From Acanthosepion lycidas (Eukaryota; Mollusca; Cephalopoda; Sepiida; Sepiidae), in contig OZ010611.1 of the NCBI GenBank assembly GCA_963932145.1, forward strand, positions 57,979,292 to 58,043,291: a stretch of DNA of 64,000 nt, read 5' to 3'. The notes below the pieces were generated by a model that was given only the letters and a program-made list of their open reading frames with translations, had not been told where the DNA came from and did no database searches. How positions within the stretch are numbered: the stretch's first letter is position 1; each line of letters starts with the position of its first letter. Shown here one piece after another: positions 37,955-50,549 of this stretch. The translations under genes and the position numbers were made by a program.

Positions 37955-39354
37955 ACATTATGTAGAGGCAAGGCCCCCCTCTAAATCTGGATTGAAATTA
38001 TTTTTCATTCTAATTCATAGAAATGGAGTAGCGTGCAATGGTGTCGTCTCATACAACTGTGAGTTAGTAGAAAAATCTGTGGGCACAAAATGGGGGATCA
38101 GTGTCTTATTCTCTTCTGTTTGTGCCTTGTCTTTAGCTTTTTCTTCTATATTTAACATTATGTAGAGGCAAGGCCACCCTCTAAATCTGGATTGAAATTA
38201 TTTTTTTTTCTAATTCATAGAAATGGAGTAGCGTGCAATGGTGTCGTCTCATACAACTGTGAGTTAGTAGAAAAATCTGTGGGCACAAAATGGGTGATCA
38301 GTGTCTTATTCTCTTCTATTTATGCCTTGTCTTTAGCTTTTTCTTGTATGTTTAACTTTATGTAGAGGCAAGGCCCCCCGCTAAATCTGGATTGAAATTA
38401 TTTTTCATTCTAATTCATAGAAATGGAGTAGCGTGCAATGGTGTCCTCTCATACAACTGTGAGTTAGTAGAAAAATCTGTGGGCACAAAATGGGGGATCA
38501 GTGTCTTATTCTCTTCTGTTTGTGCCTTGTCTTTAGCTTTTTCTTCTATATTTAACATTATGTAGAGGCAAGGCCCCCCTCTAAATCTGGATTGAAATTA
38601 TTTTTCATTCTAATTCATAGAAATGGAGTAGCGTGCAATGGTGTCGTCTCATACAACTGTGAGTTAGTAGAAAAATTTGCGGGCACAAAATGTTTGATCA
38701 GTGTCTTATTCTCTTCTGTTTGTGCCTTGTCTTTAGCTTTTTCTTCTATATTTAACATTATGTAGAGGCAAGGCCCCCCTCTAAATCTGGATTGAAATTA
38801 TTTTTCATTCTAATTCATAGAAATGGAGTAGCGTGCAATGTTGTCGTCTAATACAACTGTGAATTAGTAGAAAAATCTGGGGGCACAAAATGGGTGTTCA
38901 GTGACTTATTCTCTTCTGTTTGTGCCTTGTCTTTACATTTTTCTTCTATATTTAACATTATGTAGAGGCAAGGCCCCCCTCTAAATCTGGATTGAAATTA
39001 TTTTTCATTCTAATTCATAGAAATGGAGTAGCGTGCAATGGTGTCGTCTCATACAACTGTGAGTTAGTAGAAAAATTTGTGGGCACAAAATGTTTGATCA
39101 GTGTCTTATTCTCTTCTGTTTGTGCCTTGTCTTTAGCTTTTTCTTCTATATTTAACATTATGTAGAGGCAAGGCCCCCCTCTAAATCTGGATGTAAATTA
39201 TTTTTCATTCTAATTCGTAGAAATGGAGTAGCGTGCAATGGTGTCGTCTCATACAACTGTGAATTAGTAGAAAAATCTGTGGGCACAAAATGGGTGATCA
39301 GTGTCTTATTCTCTTCTGTTTGTACCTTGTCTTTATCTTTTTCTTCTATATTTA
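37955..39354 (+). repeat. Family B 7-mer higher-order repeat, copy 2 (1,400 bp)
   Basis: Directly follows copy 1 with the same ordered markers at offset 1,400. Before copy 1, ttgttctata and ctttagc (about 36,541) replace ttcttctata and ctttatc (about 37,941), which sets the left boundary of the pair. Confidence 0.92.
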
Positions 39355-41774
39355 ACATTATGTAGAGGCAAGGCCCCCCTCTAAATCTGGATTGAAATTA
39401 TTTTTCATTCTAATTCATAGAAATGGAGTAGCGTGCAATGGTGTCGTCTCATACAACTGTGAGTTAGTAGAAAAATTTGTGGGCACAAAATGGGTGATCA
39501 GTGTCTTATTCTCTTCTGTTTGTGTCTTGTCTTTAGCTTTTTCTTCTATATTTAACATTATGTAGAGGCAAGGCCCCCATCTAAATCTGGATTGAAATTA
39601 TTTTTCATTCTAATTCATAGAAATGGAGTAGCGTGCAATGGTGTCGTCTCATACAACTGTGAGTGAGTAGAAAAATCTGTGGGCACAAAATTGGGGATCA
39701 CTGTATTATTCTCTTCTGTTTGCGCCTTGTCTTTAGCTTTTTCTTCTATATTTAACATTATGTAGAGGCAAGGCCCCCCTCTAAATCTGGATTGTAATTA
39801 TTTTTCATTCTAATTCATAGAAATGGAGTAGCGTGCAATGGTGTCGTCTCATACAACTGTGAGTTAGTAGGAAAATTTGTGGGCACAAAATGTTTGATCA
39901 GTGTCTTATTCTCTTCTGTTTGTGCCTTGTCTTTAGCTTTTTCTTCTATATTTAACATTATGTAGAGGCAAGGCACCCCTCTAAATCTGGATTGAAATTA
40001 TTTTTCATTCTAATTCATAGAAATGGAGTAGCATGCAATGGTGTCGTCTCATACAACTGTGAGTTAGTAGAAAAATCTGTGGGCACAAAATGGGTGATCA
40101 GTGTCTTATTCTCTTCTGTTTATGCCTTGTCTTTAGCTTTTTCTTCTATGTTTAACATCATGTAGAGGCAAGGCCCCCCTCTAAATCTGGATTGAAATTA
40201 TTTTTCATTCTAATTCATAGAAATGGAGTAGCGTGCAATGGTGTCGTCTCATACAACTGTGAGTTAGTAGAAAAATTTGTGGGCACAAAATGTTTGATCA
40301 GTGACTTATTCTCTTCTGTTTGTGCCTTGTCTTTACCTTTTTCTTCTATATTTAACATTATGTAGAGGCAAGGCCCCCCTCTAAATCTGGATTGAAATTA
40401 TTTTTCATTCTAATTCATAGAAATGGAGTCGCGTGCAATGGTGTCGTCTCTTACAACTGTGAGTTAGTAGAAAAATTTGTGGGCACAAATTGGGTGATCA
40501 GTGTCTTATTCTCTTCTGTTTGTGCCTTGTCTTTACCTTTTTCTTCTATATTTAACATTATGTAGAGGCAAGGCCACCCCTCTAAATCTGGATTGAAATT
40601 ATTTTTCATTCTAATTCATAGAAATGGAGTAGCGTGCAATGGTGTCGTCTCATACAACTGTGAGTTAGTAGAAAAATTTGTGGGCACAAAATGTTTGATC
40701 AGAGTCTTATTCTCTTCTGTTTGTGCCTTGTCTTTATCTTTTTCTTCTATATTTAACATTATGTAGAGGCAAGGCCCCCCTCTAAATCTGGATTGAAATT
40801 ATTTTTCATTCTAATTCATAGAAATGGAGTAGCGTGCAATGGTGTCGTCTCTTACAACTGTGAGTTAGTAGAATAATTTGTGGGCACAAAATGGGTGATC
40901 AGTGAATTATTCTCTTCTGTTTGTGCCTTGTCTTTAGCTTTTTCTTCTATGTTTAACATTATGTAGAGGTAAGGCCCCCACCTCTAAATCTGGATTAAAA
41001 TTATTTTTCATTATAATTCATAGAAATGGAGTAGCGTGCAATGGTGTCGTCTCATACAACTGTGAGTTAGTAGAAAAATTTGTGGGCACAAAATGTTTCA
41101 TCAGAGTCTTATTCTCTTCTGTTTGTGACTTGTCTTCATCTTTTTCTTCTATATTTAACATTATGTAGAGGCAAGGCCCCCCTCTAAATCTGGATTGAAA
41201 TTATTTTTCATTCTAATTCATAGAAATGGTGTAGCGTGCAATGGTGTCGTCTCATAAAACTGTGAATTAGTAGAAAGATTTGTGGGCACAAAATGGGTGA
41301 TCAGTGTATTATTCTCTTCTGTTTGTGCCTTGTCTTTACCTTTTTCTTCTATATTTAACATTATGTAGAGGCAAGGCCCCTCTCTAAATCTGGGTTGAAA
41401 TTATTTTTCATTCTAATTCATAGAAATGGAGTAGCGTGCAATGGTGTCGTCTCATACAACTGTGAGTTAGTAGAATAATTTGTGGGCACAAAATGGGTGA
41501 TCAGTGCCTTATTCTCTTCTGTTTGTGCCTTGTCGTTAGCTTTTTCTTCTATATTTAACATTATGTAGAGGCAAGGCCCCCCTCTAAATCTGGATTGAAA
41601 TTATTTTTCATTCTAATTCATAGAAATGGAGTAGCGTGCAATGGTGTCGTCTCATACAACTGTGAGTTAGTAGAATAATTTGTGGTCACAAAATGGGTGA
41701 TCAGTGACTAATTCTCTTCTGTTTGTGCCTTGTCTTTAGCTTTTTCTTCTATATTTAACATTATGTAGAGGCAA

Positions 41775-41786
41775 GGCCCCCCCCCT
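41775..41786 (+). repeat. Expanded C-run, nine C
   Basis: The run after gcaagg is nine C instead of the usual six, which adds bases to this monomer. Length change by slippage at a mononucleotide run is the simple explanation. Confidence 0.75.
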
Positions 41787-42179
41787 CTAAATCTGGATTG
41801 AAATTATTTTTCATTCTAATTCATAGAAATGGAGTAGCGTGCAATGGTGTCGTCTCATACAACTGTGAGTTAGTAGAAAAATTTGTGGGCACAAAATGTT
41901 TGATCAGAGTCTTATTCTCTTCTGTTTGTGCCTTGTCTTTATCTTTTTCTTCTATATTTAACATTATGTAGAGGCAAGGCCCCCCTCTAAATCTGGATTG
42001 AAATTATTTTTCATTCTAATTCATAGAAAAGGTGTAGCGTGCAATGGTGTCGTCTCATAAAACTGTGAATTAGTAGAATAATTTGTGGGCACAAAATGGG
42101 TGATCAGTGAATTATTCTCTTCTGTTTGTGCCTTGTCTTTACCTTTTTCTTCTATATTTAACATTATGTAGAGGCAAGG

Positions 42180-42190
42180 CCCCCCCCCCT
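42180..42190 (+). repeat. Expanded C-run, ten C
   Basis: The run after gcaagg is ten C, the longest I noticed in the array. A neighbouring monomer near 42,584 has seven. These lie in the same 41.7-42.6 kb zone as the nine-C run. Confidence 0.75.
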
Positions 42191-43080
42191 CTAAATCTGG
42201 ATTGAAATTATTTTTCATTATAATTCATAGAAATGGAGTAGCGTGCAATGGTGTCGTCTCATACAACTGTGAGTTAGTAGAAAAATTTGTGGGCACAAAA
42301 TGTTTGATCAGTGACTTATTCTCTTCTGTTTGTGCCTTGTCTTTACCTTTTTCTTCTATATTTAACATTATGTAGAGGCAAGGCCCCCCTCAAAATCTGG
42401 ATTGAAATTATTTTTCATTCTAATTCATAGAAATGGTGTAGCGTGCAATGGTGTCGTCTCATAAAACTGTGAATTAGTAGAATAATTTGTGGGCACAAAA
42501 TGGGTGATCCGTGAATTATTCTCTTCTGTTTGTGCCTTGTCTTTACCTTTTTCTTCTATATTTAACATTATGTAGAGGCAAGGCCCCCCCTCTAAATCTG
42601 GATTGAAATTATTTTTCATTCTAATTCATAGAAATGGAGTAGCGTGCAATGGTGTCGTCTCATACAACTGTGAGTTAGTAGAAAAATTTGTGGGCACAAA
42701 ATGGGTGATCAGTGAATTATTCTCTTCTGTTTGTGCCTTGTCTTTAGCTTTTTTTTCTATATTTAAAATTATGTATAGGCAAGGCCCCCACTCTAAATCT
42801 GGATTGAAATTATTTTTCATTCTAATTCATAGAAATGGAGTCGCGTGCAATGGTGTCGTCTCTTACAACTGTGAGTTAGTAGAAAAATTTGCGGGCACAA
42901 ATTGGGTGATCAGTGTCTTATTCTCTTCTGTTTGTGCCTTGTCTTTAGCTTTTTCTTCTATATTTAACATTATGTAGAGGCAAGGCCCCCCCTCTAAATC
43001 TGGATTGAAATTATTTTTCATTCTAATTCATAGAAATGGAGTAGCGTGCAATGGTGTCGTCTCATACAACTGTGAGTTAG

Positions 43081-45780
43081 TAGAAAAAATTGTGGGCACA
43101 AAATCTTTCATCAGAATCTTATTCTCTTCTGTTTGTGACTTGTCTTTAGCTTTTTCTTCTATATTTAACATTATGTAGAGGCAAGGCCCCCCTCTAAATC
43201 TGGATTGAAATTATTTTTCATTCTAATTCATAGAAATGGAGTAGCGTGCAATGGTGTCGTCTCATACAACTGTGAGTTAGTAGAAATAATTTGTGGGCAC
43301 AAAATGGGTGATCAGTGATTATTCTCTTCTATTTGAGCCTTGTCTTTAGCTTTTTCTTCTGTATTTAACATTATGTACAGGGCAGGCCCACCTCTAAATC
43401 TGAATTGAAATTATTTTTCATTCTAATTCATAGAAATGGAGTAGCGTGCAATGGTGTCGTCTCATACAACTGTGAGTTAGTAGAAAAATTTGTGGGCACA
43501 AAATTGGTGATCAGTGACTAATTCTCTTCTGTTTTTGCCTTGTCTTTAACTTTTTCTTCTATATTTAACATTATGTAGCGGCAAGGCCCCCCTCTAAATC
43601 TGGATTGAAATTATTTTTCATTCTAATTCATAGAAATGGAGTAGCGTGCAATGGTGTCGTCTCATACAACTGTGAGTTAGCAGAAAAATTTGTGGGCACA
43701 AAATGGGTGATCAGTGACTAATTCTCTTCTCTTTGTGCCTTGTCTTTATCTTTTTCTTCTATATTTAACATTATGTAGAGGCAAGGCCCCCCTCTAAATC
43801 TGGATTGAAATTATTTTTCATTCTAATTCATAAAAATGGAGTAGCGTGCAATGATGTCGTCTCATACAACTGTGAGTTAGTAGAAAAATTTGGGGGCACA
43901 AAATGGGTGATCAGTGACTTATTCTCTTCTGTTTGTGCCTTGTCTTTAGCTTTTTCTTCTATATTTAACATTATGTAGAGGCAAGGCCCCCCTCTAAATC
44001 TGGATTGAAATTATTTTTCATTCTAATTCAGGGAAATGGAGTAGCGTGCAATGGTGTCATCTCTTACAACTGTGAGTTAGTAGAAAAAATTGTGGGCACA
44101 AAATGTTTCATCAGAGTCTTATTCTCTTCTGTTTGTGACTTGTCTTTAGCTTTTTCTTCTATATTTAACATTATGTAGAGGCAAGGCCCCCCTCTAAATC
44201 TGGATTGAAATTATTTTTCATTCTAATTCATAGAAATGGAGTAGCGTGCAATGGTGTCGTCTCATACAACTGTGAGTTAGTAGAAATAGTTTATGGGCAC
44301 AAAATGGGTGATCAGTGATTATTCTCTTCTATTTGAGCCTTGTCTTTAGCTTTTTCTTCTGTATTTAACATTATGTGCAGGGCAGGCCCACCTCTAAATC
44401 TGAATTGAAATTATTTTTCATTCTAATTCATAGAAATGGAGTAGCGTGCAATGGTGTCGTCTCATACAACTGTGAATTAGTAGAAAAATTTGTGGGCACA
44501 AAATGGGTGATCAGTGACTAATTCTCTTCTGTTTTTGCCTTGTCTTTATCTTTTTCTTCTATATTTAACATTATGTAGAGGCAAGGCCCCCCCTCTAAAT
44601 CTGGATTGAAATTATTTTTCATTCTAATTCATAGAAATGGAGTAGCGTGCAATGGTGTCGTCTCATACAACTGTGAGTTAGTAGAATAATTTGTGGTCAC
44701 AAAATGGGTGATCAGTGACTAATTCTCTTCTGTTTGTGCCTTGTCTTTATCTTTTTCTTCTATATTTAACATTATGTAGAGGCAAGGGCCCCCTCTAAAT
44801 CTGGATTGAAATTATTTTTCATTCTAATTCATAGAAATGGAGTAGCGTGCAATGGTGTCATCTCATACAACTGTGAGTTAGTAGAAAAATTTGAGGGCAC
44901 AAAATGTTTGATCAGAGTCTTATTCTCTTCTGTTTGTGCCTTGTCTTTATCTTTTTCTTCTATATTTAACATTATGTAGAGGCAAGGCCCCCCTCTAAAT
45001 CTGGATTAAAATTATTTTTCATTCTAATTCATAGAAATGGTGTAGCGTGCAATGGTGTCGTCTCATAAAACTGTGAATTAGTAGAATAATTTGTGGGCAC
45101 AGAATGGGTGATCAGTGAATTATTCTCTTCTGTTTGTGCCTTGTCTTTACCTTTTTCTTCTATATTTAACATTATGTAGAGGCAAGGCCCCCCTCTAAAT
45201 CTGGATTGAAATTATTTTTCATTCTAATTCATAGAAATGGAGTAGCGTGCAATGGTGTCGTCTCATACAACTGTGAGTTAGTAGAAATAATTTGTGGGCA
45301 CAAAATGGGTGATCAGTGATTATTCTCTTCTATTTGTGCCTTGTCTTTAGCTTTTTCTTCTGTATTTAACATTATGTACAGGGCAGGCCCACCTCTAAAT
45401 CTGAATTGAAATTATTTTTCATTCTAATTCATAGAAATGGAGTAGCGTGCAATGGTGTCGTCTCATACAACTGTGAGTTAGTAGAAAAATTTGTGGGCAC
45501 AAAATGGGTGATCAGTGACTAATTCTCTTCTGTTTTTGCCTTGTCTTTAACTTTTTCTTCTATATTTAACATTATATAGCGGCAAGGCCCCCCTCTAAAT
45601 CTGGATTGAAATTATTTTTCATTCTAATTCATAGAAATGGAGTAGCGTGCAATGGTGTCGTCTCATACAACTGTGAGTTAGCAGAAAAATTTGTGGGCAC
45701 AAAATGGGTGATCATTGACTTATTCTCTTCCGTTTGTGCCTTGTCTTTAGCTTTTTCTTCTATATTTAACATTATGTAGA
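43081..45780 (+). repeat. Family B module present three times at ~1 kb spacing
   Basis: A block of about three to four monomers recurs at about 43.1-43.75, 44.1-44.6 and 45.2-45.75 kb. It is marked by gaaataattt (or gaaatagttt), cagtgattattc, ttctgtattt, gtacagggcagg (gtgcagggcagg in the middle copy), aatctgaattg and gtttttgcc. The gtacaggg/gtgcaggg marker lies at 43,375, 44,375 and 45,376. Monomers between the blocks differ, so this is a 5-mer period with partial replacement. A single earlier copy sits at about 35.47-35.67 kb. Confidence 0.85.
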
Positions 45781-48349
45781 GGCAAGGCCCCCCTCTAAAT
45801 CTGGATTGATATTATTTTTCATTCTAATTCATAGAAATGGAGTAGTGTGCAATGGTGTCGTCTCATACAACTGTGAGTTAGTAGAAAAATTTGTGGGCAC
45901 AAAATGGGTGATCAGTGTCTCATTCTCTTCTGTTTGTGCCTTGTCTTTAGCTTTTTCTTCTATATTTAACATTATGTAGAGGCAAGGCCCCCCTCTAAAT
46001 CTGGATTGAAATTATTTTTCATTCTAATTCATAGAAATGGAGTAGCGTGCAATGGTGTCGTCTCATACTACTGTGAGTTAGTAGAAAAATTTGTGGGCAC
46101 AAAATGGGTGATCAGTGTCTTATTCTCTTCTCTTTGTGCCTTGTCTTTAGCTTTTTCTTCTATATTTAACATTATGTAGAGGCAAGGCCACCCTCTAAAT
46201 CTGGATTGAAATTATTTTTCATTCTAATTCATAGAAATGGAGTAGCGTGCAATGGTGTCGTCTCATACAACTGTGAGTTAGTAGAAAAATTTGTGGGCAC
46301 AAAATGGGTGATCATTGACTTATTCTCTTCTGCTTGTGCCTTGTCTTTAGCTTTTTCTTCTATATTTAACATTATGTAGAGGCAAGGCCCCCCTCTAAAT
46401 CTGGATTGAAATTATTTTTCATTTCTAATTCATAGAAATGGAGTAACGTGCAATGGTGTCTTCTCATACAACTGTCAGTTAGTAGAAAAATTTGTGGGCA
46501 CAAAATGGGTGATCAGTGTCTTATTCTCTTCTGTTTGTGCCTTGTCTTTAGCTTTTTCTTCTATATTTAACATTATGTAGAGGCAAGGCCCCCCTCTAAA
46601 TCAGGTTTGAAATTATTTTTCATTCTAATTCATAGAAATGGAGTAACGTGCAATAGTGACGTCTCATACAATTGTGAATTAGTAGAAAAATTTGTGGGCA
46701 CAAAATGGGTGATCAGTGTCTTATTCTCTTCTGTTTGTGCCTTGTCTTTAGCTTTTTCTTCTATATTTAACATTATGTAGAGGCAAGGCCCCCCTCTAAA
46801 TCTGGATTGAAATTATTTTTCATTCTAATTCATAGAAATGGAGTAGCGTGCAATGGTGTCATCTCATACAACTGTGAGTTAGTAGAAAAATTTGTGGGCA
46901 CAAAATGGGTGATCAGTGTCTTATTCTCTTCTGTTTGGGCCTTGTCTTTAGCTTTTTCTTCTATATTTAACATTATGTAGAGGCAAGGCCCCCCTCTAAA
47001 TCTGGATTGAAATTATTTTTCATTCTAATTCATAGAAATGGAGTAGCGTGCAATGGTGTCATCACATACAACTGTGAGTTAGTAGAAAAATTTGTGGGCA
47101 CAAAATGGGTGATCATTGACTTATTCTCTTCTGTTTGTGCCTTGTCTTTAGCTTTTTCTTCTATATTTAACATTATGTAGAGGCAAGGCCCCCCTCTAAA
47201 TCTGGATTGAAATTATTTTTCATTCTAATTCATAGAAATGGAGTAGCGTGCAATGGTGTCGTCTCATACAACTATGAGTTAGTAGAAATATTTGTGGGCA
47301 CAAAATGGGTGATCAGTGTCTTATTCTCTTCTGTTTGTGCCTTGTCTTTACCTTTTTCTTCTATATTTAACATTATGTAGAGGCAAGGCCCCCCTCTAAA
47401 TCTGAATTGAAATTATTTTTCATTCTAATTCATAGAAACGGAGTAACGTGCAATGGTGTCTTCTCATACAACTGTCAGTTAGTAGTAAAATTTGTGGGCA
47501 CAAAATGGGTGATCAGTGTCTTATTCTCTTCTGTTTGTGCCTTGCCTTTAGCTTTTTCTTCTATATTTAACATTATGTAGAGGCAAGGCCCCCCTCTAAA
47601 TCTGGATTGAAATTATTTTTCATTCTAATTCATAGAAATGGAGTAACGTGCAATAGTGACGTCTCATACAATTGTGAGTTAGTAGAAAAATTTGTGGGCA
47701 CAAAATGGGTGATCAGTGTCTTATTCTCTTCTGTTTGTGCCTTGTCTTTAGCTTTTTCTTCTATATTTAACATTATGTAGAGGCAAGGACCCCTCTAAAT
47801 CTGGATTGAAATTATTTTTCATTCTAATTCATAGAAATGGAGTAGCGTGCAATGGTGTCGTCTCATACAACTGTGAGTTAGTAGAAAAATGTGTGGGCAC
47901 AAAATGGGTGATCAGTGTCTTATTCTCTTCTGTTTGTGCCTTGTCTTTAGCTTTTTCTTCTATATTTAACATTATGTAGAGGCAAGGCCACCCTCTAATT
48001 CTGGATTGAAATTATTTTTCATTCTAATTCATAGAAATGGAGTAGCGTGCAATGGTGTCGTCTCATACAACTGTGAGTTAGTAGAAAGAATTTGTGGGCA
48101 CAAAATGGGTGATCAGTGATTATTCTCTTCTGTTTGGGCCTTGTCTTTAGCTTTTTCTTCTATATTTAACATTATGTGCAGGGCAGGTCCCCTCTAAATC
48201 TGAATTGAAATTATTTTTAATTCTAATTCATAGAAATGGAGTAGCGTGCAATGGTGTCGTCTCATACAACTGTGAGTTAGTAGAAAGAATTTGTGGGCAC
48301 AAAATGGGTGATCAGTGATTATTCTCTTCTGTTTGGGCCTTGTCTTTAG
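45781..48349 (+). repeat. Diverged relative of the 11-mer unit
   Basis: About 13 monomers. About 46.0-47.4 kb matches 49.0-50.4 kb at an offset near 3,000 (for example gtaacgtgcaatggtgtctt at 46,443 and 49,441), and so represents an older copy of part of the 11-mer. From about 47.34 kb the order (gaaacggagtaac, tgccttgcc, atagtgacg, ccctctaattc, gaaagaattt, gtgcagggcagg) is repeated at 57.9-59.2 kb, roughly 10.6 kb away. Confidence 0.85.
46710..46909 (+). repeat. Representative family B monomer, 200 bp
   Basis: Measured from one TGATCA to the next. It carries all B-diagnostic bases: aacattatgtag, ggcaagg with a six-C run, aatctggattg, acaactgtgagttagtag and five A before tttgtggg. At 200 bp it is not a multiple of three, so a reading frame shifts at every monomer and open frames stay near 66 codons. 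Confidence 0.9.
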
Positions 48350-50549
48350 CTTTTTCTTCTATATTTAACATTATGTAGAGGCAAGGCCCCCCTCTAAATC
48401 TGGATTGATATTATTTTTCATTCTAATTCATAGAAATGGAGTAGCGTGCAATGGTGTCGTCTCATACAACTGTGAGTTAGTAGAAAAATTTGTGGGCACA
48501 AAATGGGTGATCATTGACTTATTCTCTTCCGTTTGTGCCTTGTCTTTAGCTTTTTCTTCTATATTTAACATTATGTAGAGGCAAGGCCCCCCTCTAAATC
48601 TGGATTGAAATTATTTTTCATTCTAATTCATAGAAATGGAGTAGCGTGCAATGGTGTCGTCTCATACTACTGTAAGTTAGTAGAAAAATTTGTGGGCACA
48701 AAATGGGTGATCAGTGTCTTATTCTCTTCTGTTTGTGCCTTGTCTTTAGCTTTTTCTTCTATATTTAACATTATGTACAGGCAAGGCTACCCTCTATATC
48801 TGGATTGAAATTATTTTTCATTCTAATTCATAGAAATGGAGTAGCGTGCAATGGTGTCGTCTCATACAACTGTGAGTTAGTAGAAAGAATTTGTGGGCAC
48901 AAAATGGGTGATCAGTGATTATTCTCTTCTGTTTGGGCCTTGTCTTTAGCTTTTTCTTCTATATTTAACATTATGTAGAGGCAAGGCCCCCCTCTAAATC
49001 TGGATTGAAATTATTTTTCATTCTAATTCATAGAAATGGAGTAGCGTGCAATGGTGTCGTCTCATACTACTGTGAGTTAGTAGAAAAATTTGTGGGCACA
49101 AAATGGGTGATCAGTGTCTTATTCTCTTCTGTTTGTGCCTTGTCTTTAGCTTTTTCTTCTATATTTAACATTATGTAGAGGCAAGGCCACCCTCTAAATC
49201 TGGATTGAAATTATTTTTCATTCTAATTCATAGAAATGGAGTAGCGTGCAATGGTGTCGTCTCATACAACTGTGAGTTAGTAGAAAAATTTGTGGGCACA
49301 AAATGGGTGATCATTGACTTATTCTCTTCTGCTTGTGCCTTGTCTTTAGCTTTTTCTTCTATATTTAACATTATGTAGAGGCAAGGCCCCCCTCTAAATC
49401 TGGATTGAAATTATTTTTCATTCTAATTCATAGAAATGGAGTAACGTGCAATGGTGTCTTCTCATACAACTGTCAGTTAGTAGAAAAATTTGTGGGCACA
49501 AAATGGGTGATCAGTGTCTTATTCTCTTCTGTTTGTGCCTTGTCTTTAGCTTTTTCTTCTATATTTAACATTATGTAGAGGCAAGGCCCCCCTCTAAATC
49601 AGGATTGAAATTATTTTTCATTCTAATTCATAGAAATGGAGTAACGTGCAATAGTGACGTCTCATACAATTGTGAATTAGTAGAAAAATTTGTGGGCACA
49701 AAATGGGTGATCAGTGTCTTATTCTCTTCTGTTTGTGCCTTGTCTTTAGCTTTTTCTTCTATATTTAACATTATGTAGAGGCAAGGCCCCCCTCTAAATC
49801 TGGATTGAAATTATTTTTCATTCTAATTCATAGAAATGGAGTAGCGTGCAATGGTGTCATCTCATACAACTGTGAGTTAGTAGAAAAATTTGTGGGCACA
49901 AAACGGGTGATCAGTGTCTTATTCTCTTCTGTTTGGGCCTTGTCTTTAGCTTTTTCTTCTATATTTAACATTATGTAGAGGCAAGGCCCCCCTCTAAATC
50001 TGGATTGAAATTATTTTTCATTCTAATTCATAGAAATGGAGTAGCGTGCAATGGTGTCATCACATACAACTGTGAGTTAGTAGAAAAATTTGTGGGCACA
50101 AAATGGGTGATCATTGACTTATTCTCTTCTGTTTGTGCCTTGTCTTTAGCTTTTTCTTCTATATTTAACATTATGTAGAGGCAAGGCCCCCCTCTAAATC
50201 TGGATTGAAATTATTTTTCATTCTAATTCATAGAAATGGAGTAGCGTGCAATGGTGTCGTCTCATACAACTATGAGTTAGTAGAAATATTTGTGGGCACA
50301 AAATGGGTGATCAGTGTCTTATTCTCTTCTGTTTGTGCCTTGCCTTTAGCTTTTTCTTCTATATTTAACATTATGTAGAGGCAAGGCCCCCCTCTAAATC
50401 TGGATTGAAATTATTTTTCATTCTAATTCATAGAAATGGAGTAACGTGCAATAGTGACGTCTCATACAATTGTGAGTTAGTAGAAAAATTTGTGGGCACA
50501 AAATGGGTGATCAGTGTCTTATTCTCTTCTGTTTGTGCCTTGTCTTTAG
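48350..50549 (+). repeat. Family B 11-mer higher-order repeat, copy 1 (2,200 bp)
   Basis: Eleven monomers matched at offset 2,200 by gattgatatt, catactactg, atgtacaggc, ggctaccctct, gaaagaattt, tctgcttgtgcc, gtgtcttctc, ctgtcagttag, aatcaggattg, atagtgacg, gtcatcacatac, actatgagttag, gaaatattt and tgccttgcc. Only about four differences were noted, including tctatatctgg against tctaaatctgg and tgtaagttag against tgtgagttag. That is over 99.5% identity by eye. Confidence 0.92.

Larger units (their letters stand above)
39355..43080 (+). repeat. Family B monomers, shuffled, with expanded C-runs
   Basis: About 18 to 19 monomers. The left part repeats 34.7-35.2 kb. A monomer with ggtgtagcg, cataaaactg and gaattagtagaa recurs at about 41,229, 42,031, 42,435 and 45,045. 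The C-run after aagg, normally six bases, is lengthened in several of these monomers. No gene or unique sequence. Confidence 0.85.

Noticed and set aside
37758-37958. Repeated 64-66 codon minus-strand frames starting at a true ATG (also 21,760, 34,159, 39,158, 42,021, 42,425 and 42,626)
   Set aside because: The ATG is the complement of aacat in each monomer and the frame is open only for about one monomer length. Nothing distinguishes it from repeat-driven chance; all copies follow the HOR structure.
42180-42190. G-quadruplex on the minus strand at the expanded C-run
   Set aside because: There is one long G-run per monomer on the minus strand, about 200 bp from the next, not four closely spaced runs.
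42603-42977. 124-codon open frame in family B
   Set aside because: It spans two monomers whose expanded C-run changes the frame, so the usual stop is bypassed. The second half repeats the first, it begins at TTG, and no gene context exists.
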